A stretch of DNA of 64,000 nt, from positions 41,965,515 through 42,029,514 of the forward strand of contig OU015528.1 in assembly GCA_907165065.1 (NCBI GenBank), given 5' to 3'. The translations under genes and the position numbers were made by a program. Below the pieces are notes generated by a model, which was not told the DNA's origin, searched no databases, and was given only the letters and a program-made list of their open reading frames with translations. Below are positions 1 to 11,551 of this stretch, piece after piece. Source of the stretch: Caprimulgus europaeus. Taxonomy: Eukaryota; Chordata; Aves; Caprimulgiformes; Caprimulgidae. How positions within the stretch are numbered: position 1 is the first letter of the stretch; each line of letters begins with the position of its first letter.

Positions 1-1174
1 TTGTCCACATGTGATGTCTGCCCAGGGTGAAATCTTCTTAGGAAACCAATACAGTCCCCAGGCTGATGCCTTTGGCGAAGTCACTTCCTGCTGTGAGACT
101 GTAATAGGGTCTAAAACATCCAGCTGTGTTTACATTAGGGTGATGAGGGGCAGGGTTCACAGTGAATTGTTGTGCTACAAAGTTAAGGCAAATAGTGTAT
201 TTTGACCAGATATCATGGTGACCGTATATCACTGAAAACCTGAAATAAAAGTACATGAACTACAAAAATAATGGAAAATCTTCATTTTCTTCTTTGACTT
301 TTTCCTGGTGTACCAGTGGCACGGTTGGTTGGGAGTACAGTATTCATAGTGCTGAGCAAAGCCATGCTTTATTATTAATGGACTGGTGTTCTGACTGAAG
401 ATATCTCTATCCTGCACGTGTTTAGTGAAGATTTTGTTGATCAGTTTACAGTACTGTCCTCCCTCCTAGTATGTGTTCTGGATATTCAGGGAAGCAAATG
501 TCTCTCTGTACCAAGGAATGATGAAAGACTTATCAAACAGTGAAGTCTCATTTAAGATCTAGTTAGAGATGGTGAGTAAGACTTAAATATTTTGCAGGTT
601 TTTTACTGGCCTTGCACAGAAGCATGGACTTCACCCTGAGTCTGTGGTGGCAATACATTAAATCTGACTTTAGAGCTCCCAGCACCAGATCAGAAAAGCT
701 GCGTGGAAGTATTGATCCATCATCTTACTGTGACAGTTCAAACACAGTAAAAGATGCTAAAATTTTGTCAGGCTTCCTGTGAGACCAGGGACATCTGTCT
801 ATACCAGCTTAACTTGAGGTTTGGTCAGCCCTAAGCTGATCTACCTATCTGTCTACCCACCTACCTGTCTATGTATCCATACCTGAGCAAGTAGCAAAGT
901 ACATTGCCATGTGAATATGATGTTATGATTCCTCACTGTGGCTTGTATATAACCAGTCAAAACCACAGTGCTGTGCTAGACCTGATTGAGGTGAGGTGAG
1001 GACAAGGACTGTTTTCAGGGTTAATGACTGTGGAAACGTTGCCTGAGTAAAAGATTTGAAGGTGCCAAGTGCACTTGTAAGACTGAACACCTCCTCCAAC
1101 AATTGGAAAAAGAAGAAGGAAATGCCAAATTCTACATTAAGCATGTGTCTGTAATCACGTACAAACCTGTTTAG
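1..1174. other. Unassigned AT-rich DNA left of the first LTR
   Basis: No gene, RNA or recognised repeat is seen. The only structure is a short degenerate CTAC/CTGT tetranucleotide stretch near 839-880. Open frames here are short and show no recognisable protein similarity. Confidence 0.6.
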
Positions 1175-1179
1175 CCTTC
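1175..1179. repeat. Target-site duplication CCTTC, left copy
   Basis: CCTTC directly precedes the TGTGTTGGG start of the LTR and recurs at 2162-2166 directly after its ACCACA end. A 5-bp duplication is the size left by ERVL-type and some other avian retroviral integrases. Confidence 0.9.
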
Positions 1180-2161
1180 TGTGTTGGGTTTGCGTGTGTC
1201 GGCGGGGCAGGGGGGTTGGGGGGTGCATTTTTGGTAGTGGGGGAAGAGGCCACTTTGTGAGAGCAAAAGCTCCCCTGGCTCCAAAGAGTATCCCACTCAG
1301 CCCAGGCAGAGCCAATTATCAATAAAGAAATCCCTCTGCAAATCCCTGTTTGTGAGGAGAAGGGCTGTCCTGAAAAGAAGGTGGAGAGAACCTGGAGGAG
1401 AGGCCATTGACCTAAACAAAAGACAACCATTGGCCTAAACAAAGAGAGAGTTTCATTGCCAGGAGGAAGGAGGAGGAGGGGGAGGACAGAAAACCTCAGA
1501 CACCCAGTTCAACTGCATGGAGTAGGAGAAGGCAAAGGAGGTCCCCTGCAGGCCATGGAAGTTCAATGGCGGGGCAGATACGCACGTGTAGGCTGAGCCT
1601 GATGGCAAGTGTGACTGAATTGAGAGTCACTTGATGCCAGAGTGGTGGTGGACCGCCAGAGTAAAGGGGTGAGAAGGAGCGCTGGACCAGAGGCCCATCT
1701 ACAGCCTGTGGACATCCCCATACTGGAGCTGGGAGCTGAGCCCAAAGAGGTCTGTGACTCCATGGGAAGCTTGCACTGGGACATCTTGTTTCTGGACTTT
1801 TATGTTGGAAGAGTGGCATAGGTGAAATGACTGCAACCCTTATTCCCTATCCCCTGTGCTGCTGCAGGGGAGAAGGTAGAGAAATTGGGACATCGGGTAA
1901 GATAGGAAGGGAATCGCAAGAAAGGGGGCATGGATTAAGATGGGGACTGGGACAGCTCACTCAGCAGTAATGGGCACAGGCAAACCAGACTCAACTTGGG
2001 GAAGAAAAATCAATTTAATTTGTTGCCATTCATCTGAGTAGCACAATGAGACATAGCAAACACATCCTACAACACCTTCCCCCACCCCTCCCTTCTTCCT
2101 GGGCTCAAATCACTTTACGGGGAGTGAGTGCAGGACCAATGGTCTACCTGTGGTTACCACA
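1180..2161 (+). mobile_element. Solo LTR of an avian endogenous retrovirus (family A, copy 1)
   Basis: A 982-bp element starts TGTGTTGGGTTTG and ends GGTTACCACA, so it has the TG...CA ends of a retroviral LTR with short imperfect inverted termini (TGTG/CACA). It is flanked by the exact 5-bp direct repeat CCTTC. No gag, pol or env lies beside it, so it is a solo LTR left by recombination between the two LTRs of a provirus. It aligns along most of its length with 55761-56738. One block, about 1891-2117, matches that copy only in reverse complement. An AATAAAG lies near 1321 but is not conserved in the other copy. The minus-strand open frames over it (923-1442 and 1496-1819) are antisense shadows. 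The ERVL-like class is inferred from duplication size and general LTR style; no internal sequence confirms it. Confidence 0.9.
1891..2117 (-). repeat. Internal block of LTR copy 1 inverted relative to copy 2
   Basis: Read as reverse complement, this block matches about 56465-56686 of the second LTR. Examples are AAAAATCAATTTAATT here against AATTAAATTGATTTTT there, GGCTCAAATCACTTT against AAAGTGATTTGAGCC, and CCCCTCCCTTCTTCC against GGAAGAAGGGAGGGG. The sequence on both sides (GAGAAATTGGGA to the left, GGAGTGAGTGCAGG to the right) matches copy 2 in direct orientation. Breakpoints are good to within several bases. Confidence 0.85.
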
Positions 2162-2166
2162 CCTTC
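2162..2166. repeat. Target-site duplication CCTTC, right copy
   Basis: Second copy of the 5-bp duplication, immediately after the ACCACA end of the LTR. Confidence 0.9.
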
Positions 2167-2548
2167 TGTGTGCTTCAACTGTCAACTAACTACCTGGTAT
2201 CTGAAACAATGATTATCAGTGTGTAAGTTATTTTGTAATTTTTCCATGTCATAACAGATTAATGAAAAGAGAATTGAGGGAAGATGATTCAGTAATTCTG
2301 ACTCTAAAAGCACTCAAATTTTTGCTTTTCAGCATCAGCAACAATTTCCATTAGACTTTCCTGCTTGGTACTGGGATAAGTCTTTCCCACTTAAGGCAGC
2401 AGTGACATTGAATAGTAGCTGCTCGAAGTATACTGTTATCCTTATTTTCAAGAACTCAAGAAAGACAACGCATTTTACACCACCTTCAGTAAATGGAGGC
2501 ATAGCTACAATGGTAGAAAAGAAGGCCTTTCAGTGCAGTGAAATCTAT

Positions 2549-2594
2549 ATATGTGAAATGCTTATGTGTGAAATGCTTGTGTGTCAAATGCCAT
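2549..2594. repeat. Short 15-bp tandem repeat, three units
   Basis: Three imperfect units share the core TGTGAAATGCTT / TGTGTGAAATGCTT / TGTGTGTCAAATGCC. The period is close to 15 bp, so one frame reads as a five-residue repeat (CEMLM, CEMLV, CQMPF). It is a small minisatellite-like duplication with no sign of coding use. Confidence 0.65.
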
Positions 2595-4298
2595 TTCAGC
2601 CAGGCAGTGCAAAGACTAAAACTCAGAACCTCAGATCACTTTCATCTGATCTCTGCTAATTAGAGTTTTTATGGAGTCAGCTGTAAAACCAGCCATATTC
2701 TCCTTTGCAGGAACAGAGAGTCTTTCTGTTAGTATCACCCTCTTTCTGAGAGCAGACAAACAACAATGCTGCATAGAGATGTGTAGGGATGCATAGAAAG
2801 GGCTGGGAAGGAATCACCTGAATGCCAGAGAAATGCATCATTACATGTCTAGTAGAAAGGGTAGTGATTCATCATTCTCCTTTGCACTGTATTACTGGCA
2901 CACTTTAACCTACACTGATATTACGTGCTCTGGTCAATGGAAGGAGACTGACCTGTCTTATAATGTATACCTGTCTCAAAATGGGGTATACGTCCCCTGG
3001 TGTCTCTAATTGGCTAAAGGACTTGAGAAGATTAGTTTTGACTCTGTAACAGCTGAAGTTGAATAATGTGGAAATGGAATAAAACAGGGAATGCTTGATA
3101 CACCACATTCAAATCTCAGCAGCATTATGAAGTCATCTAAAAGTACTGTTTCTAATAGCTCAGAGCCTCTTATAGAAAGATTAAGCAAGAAAACTAAGAA
3201 AAGTAGCAGAGTATATTAATTCTGAAGGCCAATATTGTTGATTACTGTAGGCAACAACTATTTTTTGAAGTTTTCAGAAAGAAAGAAGGTCTAATCCATA
3301 AGTAGAAAATATATGGACAGAAAAGAAGAGACCAGAGGCATTTGAGAAGCTGAAAATTAAACAGAAGAAATCATTGATTTAAATTTTGGGTGTTTACAGA
3401 CAAAATTATCTTGCCAGTGTTTACCTGTCTCTTGTGATAAACCTGGAAAGTATGAGTCCCTCATCTGTCAGTTTTGTTATGAAGTTATACTAATTTTCTT
3501 ACTTTGATGAAAAATGGCATACCATAGCCATTATCTACACAGCTATTTGAGTTTAAAAGCTATTGCCACTTGAGATTTAGTCATGAAGTGTAACCAAGAT
3601 TAATAAATTCAATCTAAAATATTTTTTGCCTCTCCAAGCTCTAGTTTTTATCCATATATAACACAGAGATACTTTAGGAGCATTTTTCTAAGAAAATATC
3701 TTGAAAAGTTGCTTATGACTGTGGAAAGTAACCAGTTTGTCCTGGGATTTCACTTAAAAAACAGGAAGTGTTAATTACCACTTGCTCACAGATGCACAAG
3801 TACCCTTTTGAACACCATTAAAACTACTAATATTTTTTTTTTTTTAAATTGCAGAGACTGTCACACTAAAGGAAATATTCCTTAGTCCAGTTGAGCAACT
3901 TAGTGACAATACAAGGAATTCCTGGGTTATAGTCCCAGTATTGTAAAAAGAAATTCTTGGTACAATGTTAACTTGACAGTATATATTTCACAAATGTTAT
4001 ATAGAAATACTTCATAAGATTTAGGTAGTATCCCTTTTTATGAGTAATGCAAAGGAATGAAACAGGAGCAGAAAAACAGATAAAACTTATATTTCCTGGT
4101 AAAATGTTAGCATAAAGATTCACCCGTATAGCAGTAGTATTGTCAAAGTGGACTATTTTCATTCCATGAATAACGCTCCTCATTTTCATCATAATTTAAA
4201 ATGTCCTACCTCACTACTAGTGTATTTTTAAATTTATTTATTTATTTTAATTGTATGATGACAGGAAAAGTCCTTCCTTTCTTGTTCAGTTTCTTTTA

Positions 4299-4307
4299 TG
4301 ATGATGA

Positions 4308-4337
<30 letters not shown>
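4299..4337. repeat. ATG trinucleotide repeat followed by a T24 tract
   Basis: Five ATG units run into 24 consecutive T. A T-run can be the complement of a retroposed poly(A) tail, but no element body was recognised beside it. Confidence 0.85.
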
Positions 4338-4338
<1 letters not shown>

Positions 4339-7300
4339 AGTGGGAAGACAAATAGCTGTGAGCTTTGAAAAAGATAGCAGTATTTTCTTGGCTGAGCTTC
4401 TACACAAAAGTGTCATGATCTCTTGGATTATCTTCCTCTCCATAACAATGAAAATATTTCTAGTTTCTGCTGACAACACCCACTCTGTCAGAGGCCTGAT
4501 TATTATGACATCACTTCTTGAAAAAAAGAAATAGGCATCAAGCCTTTATATATACATCAAATAAACACTTTTACCCTTTCATTGCCCTTAGTTAGCAACC
4601 AATGCCTTCCTTTAGATCACTGTTTCTTTCAGAGCAAACTAATAATGGTTGTATGTGTTGTCCTTTTTGGTAAAGAACTCAAATGGAGGGGAAAGTCCTT
4701 GATTTTCTGTTTCATTTCTATTATTTATTTTCGTATAGCAGGTGTATGGTGTGCCAAGGATTTGTTCATTTCTGAACACTGCGAACGTTTCTGAATGTTG
4801 GGAACACTCTGCTGCTTGAATGGATTGCACCAAATGCCTGCACTTGCCAACATTTTCGTACTGATTGCTTCTAGGTTGCTTTAATTTTGTCAGCATACAG
4901 TCATGTCAGTCTCCCATTTTCAGATCTATCTCCAAGCCTCAAGTCCACAAAACAGTCCGTGTAACTTCCATCTCAGCCTCAATATTCTGGATTAAAATCA
5001 ACAGCAAGATATTCCTAAGAGCTAAATAGCAAAAATCCTTAAAAGTTACAAAGAATTTGTGAAAATGTCAAACTTTGAGAGTGCCCTGCCTTTTAAATTT
5101 TATATCATGAACTTAATGGACATGACTTACGTAAGTAAGCTTTCCTAAAATAATAATTATTATATTTTGCTCAAAAGTTTGCTTATTTAAAGGTGATCAC
5201 TACACATTTTTCTCTTCCTCAAAAGATACAGAGTTTTCTCATAATTGACTCAGTTATTTATTTTTTCTTGTTTTCAGAAACCTCGACACATGTATATTTT
5301 ATCTATATAAGAGAAGAAGCATTAATGTACCAGTATGAGCTTCGGGAATGTATTTAGCTTTCAAATTTCAGTGTATAGCTAGGTGCAGAAAGATAGATGT
5401 TAAAAAGCATATCAGATCCTTGATCAACCTCCCATCAAAATCAGTTAAAATCTTCCTTGGGGCTCTGATCTGCTTTCAGATCAGTTTCCACTAATATTAA
5501 AAATTAAAAGTAATGCCAATTCTGAGGATTACTTAGGACTAAATCATACTTTCTTGTATTAGAAATCAAGCTCAATAAGGAGAGAACTCAGAGAACTACT
5601 TTATTGCCCTACTGGCATTTAAAAAATGCTCGTGTTTGATTGTATAGATTTTCAGAAGTACACATTCTATGTTCAGGACAGGTAGTAGGGTTTTGTAATT
5701 CATTAGAATGTCACAGAATAAAATGAATTTGATCATCTTATTCCAGAGCATATTGCACATTTATTTTAATCTGATGACTGGCCACTATTCTGTTTTACAT
5801 GACTGACTGAAATTTCATCATGAAAAGATAAAGACTTTCCTGAAGTTATCAGACACAGACTTGGGTTCCATTGCCAAAAATGTGGAGTTGCACAAACGTT
5901 AGTATGATTCATGGTTGCTGAAATTTAATTCACAATCAGTGAATTTTAGCACTTCTGCTTTAAACCTCAGGTCTTTAAGGACAACACAAATGTCCTTAAA
6001 CTGAGTACTGAGAGAGTGGGGAGCTACCTAGAAAACTGTTGATGTGTTTCCAGGTCTGTTACACAGGCACACCTGGAACAAAGATTTTTTTTTTTTTTTA
6101 ATTATTTTTTTTTCTCCTCCCCCTCCCTTCCCAGAGAGTTTCTTCATCATTGTTAATATGAATGACATTTTAAATGTCTTCTTGTTCTTGACAGAAAGGC
6201 CCTCTGGCTACACCTGTTTTATCTTCTTAGAGTGATCCTGAGGCTGAGAAGATAGACAGCCATTAGTGGTGGATGACTTGACAATAAATGGTTGTCCCTG
6301 TTGACATTAAAAAGGACCACTGAAGGTGGCTTTACCATTGATCAGCTTTTACACATAGAGGTGTAGCTGAGGCAATGTATAGTCTATAATTGGCATTAGG
6401 GGGAATTGTTAGTTGCATATCACACTGATTCCCGGTCTGGAGAGATACCAACATTTTTTTATTTGGCTCTCCCCCCACATGTAGATACCTGTAAACACAG
6501 GTGATCTGCCAGCTCAGTCTTGGCTCAGTGTAAGTCAAAATGTTGTAATGCATAAGCCTGCACAAACCTTGGTTTATAATATGAAAGGCCACTGAACCCT
6601 AACCACAGTCACGTGACAAAATCCCATAGAAATTTGTTTTCTACAATAATGATGAATCATGTTAAATTTAGTTATCTTGGTTATGAAAGAATTTTACTAT
6701 TGCACTAAATGAATATACTTTTTTTAGCATATATGCACACATTGATGTCGACACTGATAAATTCTTATTTTAATAAACATGAAAAGAATTGTTGATAGAA
6801 ATTAAAAATATCACATATGCCAGTGAAGGCAAAACTAACAGGACATTCCTAATTTTCTAGTGGAGAACTTTAAACCAAGAAACTCGCTAGCTCTCTGAAG
6901 TGGTCTATTGTACATACAGCAGAAGTAATGTATCTCCCATTCTAACTGGAGTCTCAAAATTTTGAATGTATTGGTGTATTTATAGAATAAATGGACAGGA
7001 GTTGAATTGGTACCATTAACAACCTGACTGTCTGAAACATAGTAGACTGCCTGATGAAAATCTTTCTAATTTTTCCTTTTCAATATAAAACCTATTCTTT
7101 TCTCTTAAATAGAACTAGATTCATCATATTTGACCAAGTATTAAATAAGTGACAGAAATTAAACTGCATATGCTCTTTAGGCCTTGTATTTATTTAAAGT
7201 AAATAAGGAAAAGTATATATCCCTCACAGGGAAGACAGTCTTCTGTCAATTCTAGGCTTCTCATAGAAAAAAAAAAAGAAAAGGAAAAATCCAGAAACTG

Positions 7301-10300
7301 GCATCTAAAAACATTGGGGTAAGCTAAATTCTGAATGTATGCCACTCGCTAACATGAGTAGACACAAAATTATGTGGTGTTTAGATGCGTGAAATACATA
7401 AAATAGTTTTTAAGCCTACCTGTAGAGAAAGTATCTGATATAACCAACTTGTAGATGACAATTATTTGACCTTTTCAAAATAATTTTTTTCTGTCAGAAG
7501 GCAGTACTTCTATTATCTGATGAAGAGGATGATTATGTATACTCACGCAGCTTGATGTACAGATTAACTCAAAATATTCTGCAGTCAGTCACTATCAGAA
7601 AAGTAGCACCTGAACATCCAAAAACCAACACATAACATATCTTCTGTGAGTCTCCAGACTCTCCTCAGGACATGCTGGATATCACAAAGTTAATAGAACT
7701 GCTCATAATTAACATAATTTAGAACAGCAGTCCTTTCTAACTGCTATTGGCTCTTGATGATCTGCCTGTATTTTTTGCAGGAATTGCAATACTGATACTT
7801 GTGTTTTAATCAGACTTTACAGTGCCAACTCCATGTCACTCCCCCCATTTCCCAGCGTTAACTGCTGGTAATAGGTTTTTTTTTGTTGTTGTTGTTTTTT
7901 GTTTCCTTACCCATGTTGGAGACAATCTAAATAGTAAAAGAGATGCCTCTCTTTATTCCAGAATAGGGACTTTTTGGTAAGGGATGAGGCTGTCTCCTCA
8001 GTACTTATTTAATACATATTACAACCCTGTAGGTTCCTCCTTGGCGCTGTAAATACACTGATGTAAACCAGTGAAAACTGGTCTTGTGTTGCCTTTAATC
8101 TACTTTAGTTCATTCCAGAATGGACAGGATAAATAAACGGAGGAAGCTTCACCAGACTTTGAGTGGAGTAGAAGAGCCCCTAATTTAGAATAAGAACTGG
8201 AATGCCCCTGTGTGGTCTTTTAGCTCCTTAAGGTGCATTTCAGTCATGCCTCAAAACAGCTTCAAGACTAGACACATTAATGCAAAACTGGCAAGATTTA
8301 AGCGTCCTATTATCATCCAAAATATCCGTAATACAGGCAACGTTAGTTCTGCTTTTCACATACTTAGCACACTGTAGCCCAGGAGAGACAGAAGGCTTCC
8401 ATATTCTTGGTGATCACTCTGGCTATTTTCCATAGACCCTGCTCTGCAGGAATCTCCTCCATTGGTCACAGACAGCTTAGAGCTGTTTTACTCCCTTATT
8501 CTCCTTTTAACTTTATAAAGTATAGATATTAGCATTTTACTCTAGACCTACTACAGCTCAGTCCTGACCTTTCTAACCAAGTGACACATCTTTAAAAGCC
8601 AAATGATGTTCTCTAACCCTGAAACTGAATGGTGAAACATAGCTCAAGTCTAGCTGGTTAGACCTCCTTCTTCCAACAAACACTCTGGCTTAATCCATAC
8701 CCTTTACTGACCCCCATATTTTCCCTCTGATCATTACGCTAAACCATTTGGGACTGTGCTATTTGGCTCAGGCAAGTCTGTTGTAGTGAACACGCAAATA
8801 ATTAAATGATCCAGATGATCATGGGGCAGTGATTGAGCCTGGGCCCACTTAACTTTTTTCTGAAGATATATTCAGTAATTGCACAGGCAACGAACTCAGT
8901 TTACTAGAAAAAAAAGAAGTCAGGACAACTGAATCCCCCTCGCACACACACCCACGAGACCTTACTCATGAAAAAAAGATTAGGTACTGCAGTCATGTTT
9001 GCTTTCTGAGCATTATTGTTTTAGAATTTAGGAAGAACTGCAGTGCTACTATTACTGTTATATTAAACAAAACAGAAACACAAAGAAGCGAAAAATCACT
9101 CATGCTTATGTTACACAGATATCTAACCATGCAGAAACTGGACATTAAATGTTTCCGTTTAACAAATTAATGTGAGACAGATAGCAAAGACCCTCAATTA
9201 TTTACTTGTTTCATAATCCAACCAGGTTAAAAATGGCTGATTTAAAAGAACTCTTACTGAACATTACCTTCTAAAATTAGTTGCCATGTCTCTTTTCAAT
9301 GTAATAACCTTGATCCATTTTAGAAAGAAAAGGCTCTAAGCATATTGGCAAATATATATATATATTTTTCAGCTATTTTACTTGTAAATTTAATGGGAAA
9401 TATGTTAAATCTGAGAAACTTCAATTTTCCAGCAGAGTGCTCCTGAAACAATGGCATGTACGTCCCTGATGAACAAAGTCCATACTGCTGGGACTTACAT
9501 TGTAACATTATTTTGGTGGTGCTGAATATATCAACCACTCATGACACTCCATTAGAACAGAATAAACTTTCACTATCAGTACTAATTGTTGCAAATATAT
9601 GCTGTTTTTAATTGATCATCAGTTGCTAATTAATGGATAGGAATGTCAAGCTGCTTGTTTTGACTAACACTATTGTTAGTCATAATTTGTTATTCCAGGG
9701 AAATTTTAGTAATAAAGTCACCTCCTGTTGTCCTTTCAAGACTCCCTTCACTAAAATATTTTTAATGGAAAATGCATAAAAATATATTAAACTTTTCAGT
9801 GCAGAGAATTTGAGATCATTATGACTGCATAATTTCTACTTTAGATCACAGTAAAATTGCTTTGTAATTTACTTTCAGCTCATAAGAAGAAGAGAAGTAC
9901 TTGCATGTCATTTTCCTACCCATCTGAATACCATGACCCTCAAGACCTTAATGAAGTCAACTCAATTTTCCCTATTAGTTAAATATACTTGAAATATGAC
10001 ATTACGGATCCTGAATTAAAAGCCATGCTGAAAGCTTACTTGAAGTCTCTAGTTGCGTGCTTCTGCATTCGTGTGTACATATGATACAAGTACCTCCATA
10101 AATGAGGTAGGTTTTCTTCTATCTTTCTCAATATTACAAAGTAAAGAACACAGTTAGAGGTAAGCATTTCCAAACAAAGAAGCAAATCCCACACAATCTT
10201 TCAAAGAGTTTATGATACAGTCTGCCCCTTCCCTTCATACCTCCTTACTGAATCAAGTAAACAACGTAAGTTTTGGGAAATCAACTGGAGACATTGGTCT

Positions 10301-11518
10301 TATTCCTTGTTATGATATTGTCTAGCTAGACTTTATTTTGTCATTCTGTAGTTTTGTTTCATCTCCTGTCTGATCTGCGTAGACTGTCCTGTCAGATAAA
10401 TGGAATTCCCTAGCTACCAGTATCTTTCTAGGTAAGATAATGCAAAACATATTACACTACATTCTAGCATATTAAGAAAGTTTATTTGTATTTGGCTTGT
10501 ATTTTAGTGAATTACAGGTTATACAACTTTTCTGAATTATAGAATCTCTGAATTTCTGAATTTCTTTCAATGTTCTTGGTGAGTAGAATATTCTCTATAG
10601 TACACAATGAAGTACTGAAAGAGGAAGACGTCTTGAGAATCATTTGATGAGTTTAGATATATTTGATCAAGTTACTCTTACTTCCAGAAATACATTATTG
10701 TTTCTCATATGACTTTAACCAAAGCAAATATTTACTCTTAACTTTACAGAAATTAAATGAATAGGGCAAAAATATTTTTAGTTAAATATTTCAAAAAAAT
10801 ACTGACAGGTTCACAGGTTTTCTGATTTATCCTAATAATTAAACCATATAATTAAGTATGTTAATTCGTATAGGAAATTTTGCCATTTCAGTGTAAAAGT
10901 AAAAGCAAAGTAATTACTTTCATTATTACAAGATATTTTTCTTGTAGTAGATGACCATTAGTATGGATCTGGGAAGTAGATACTAGCTTTGACGATGTGC
11001 CATAACGGTTGCAGAAATGTATTCATTTTCAGAGCAGTATTACATGTGTGTTTAACTTTCTTCTAAAACAATGAGGTTTTAATATGACTATCAAATGTAT
11101 GTCAAAGATAACTGGTGAATGACGATGAATTTCAGTAAAATTTGAAGACTGGGCATGTAACTACAGAACTGAAATTCCTGCTTTCCCAGCAAAAAATGAT
11201 CTAAGTCCTGACTTCCACAAGAAAAAAAAACATGTTCAGTCTTGCACTGAAGAATATCTGTACTTACTCATTTTGTAATTCAGTTGAATAGTTAGGTGAT
11301 TAGGCCAGTATAAATGTGTCTTTTATTAATGTTATTACATGAACTAAAGTAAAAGGGTACAGTAATACTCCATGGATTAGCAAGCTAATTAAAATTTTTT
11401 ATCTCAACAATGAAGTTTCCTGACAACTTCTGGAAAACACATGCCTTGCAATGAAAGTACAGTACTGTCCTAGACCACAGCCAAGTGCCCTAATCACTGA
11501 ACTAGAGAGTCAGGCATC

Positions 11519-11551
11519 TTTTTTTTTTTTCTTTTTTCTTTTTCTTTTTTT
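11519..11551. repeat. Polypyrimidine (T-rich with C) tract
   Basis: A run of T with scattered C over about 33 bp. It lies beside a sequence at 11490-11504 that on the minus strand reads TAGTTCAGTGATTAG, similar to a tRNA A-box region. Confidence 0.8.

Noticed and set aside
923..1819. Minus-strand open frames of 130, 95, 107 and 73 codons
   Set aside because: Antisense shadows over the first solo LTR and its flank; no recognisable protein.
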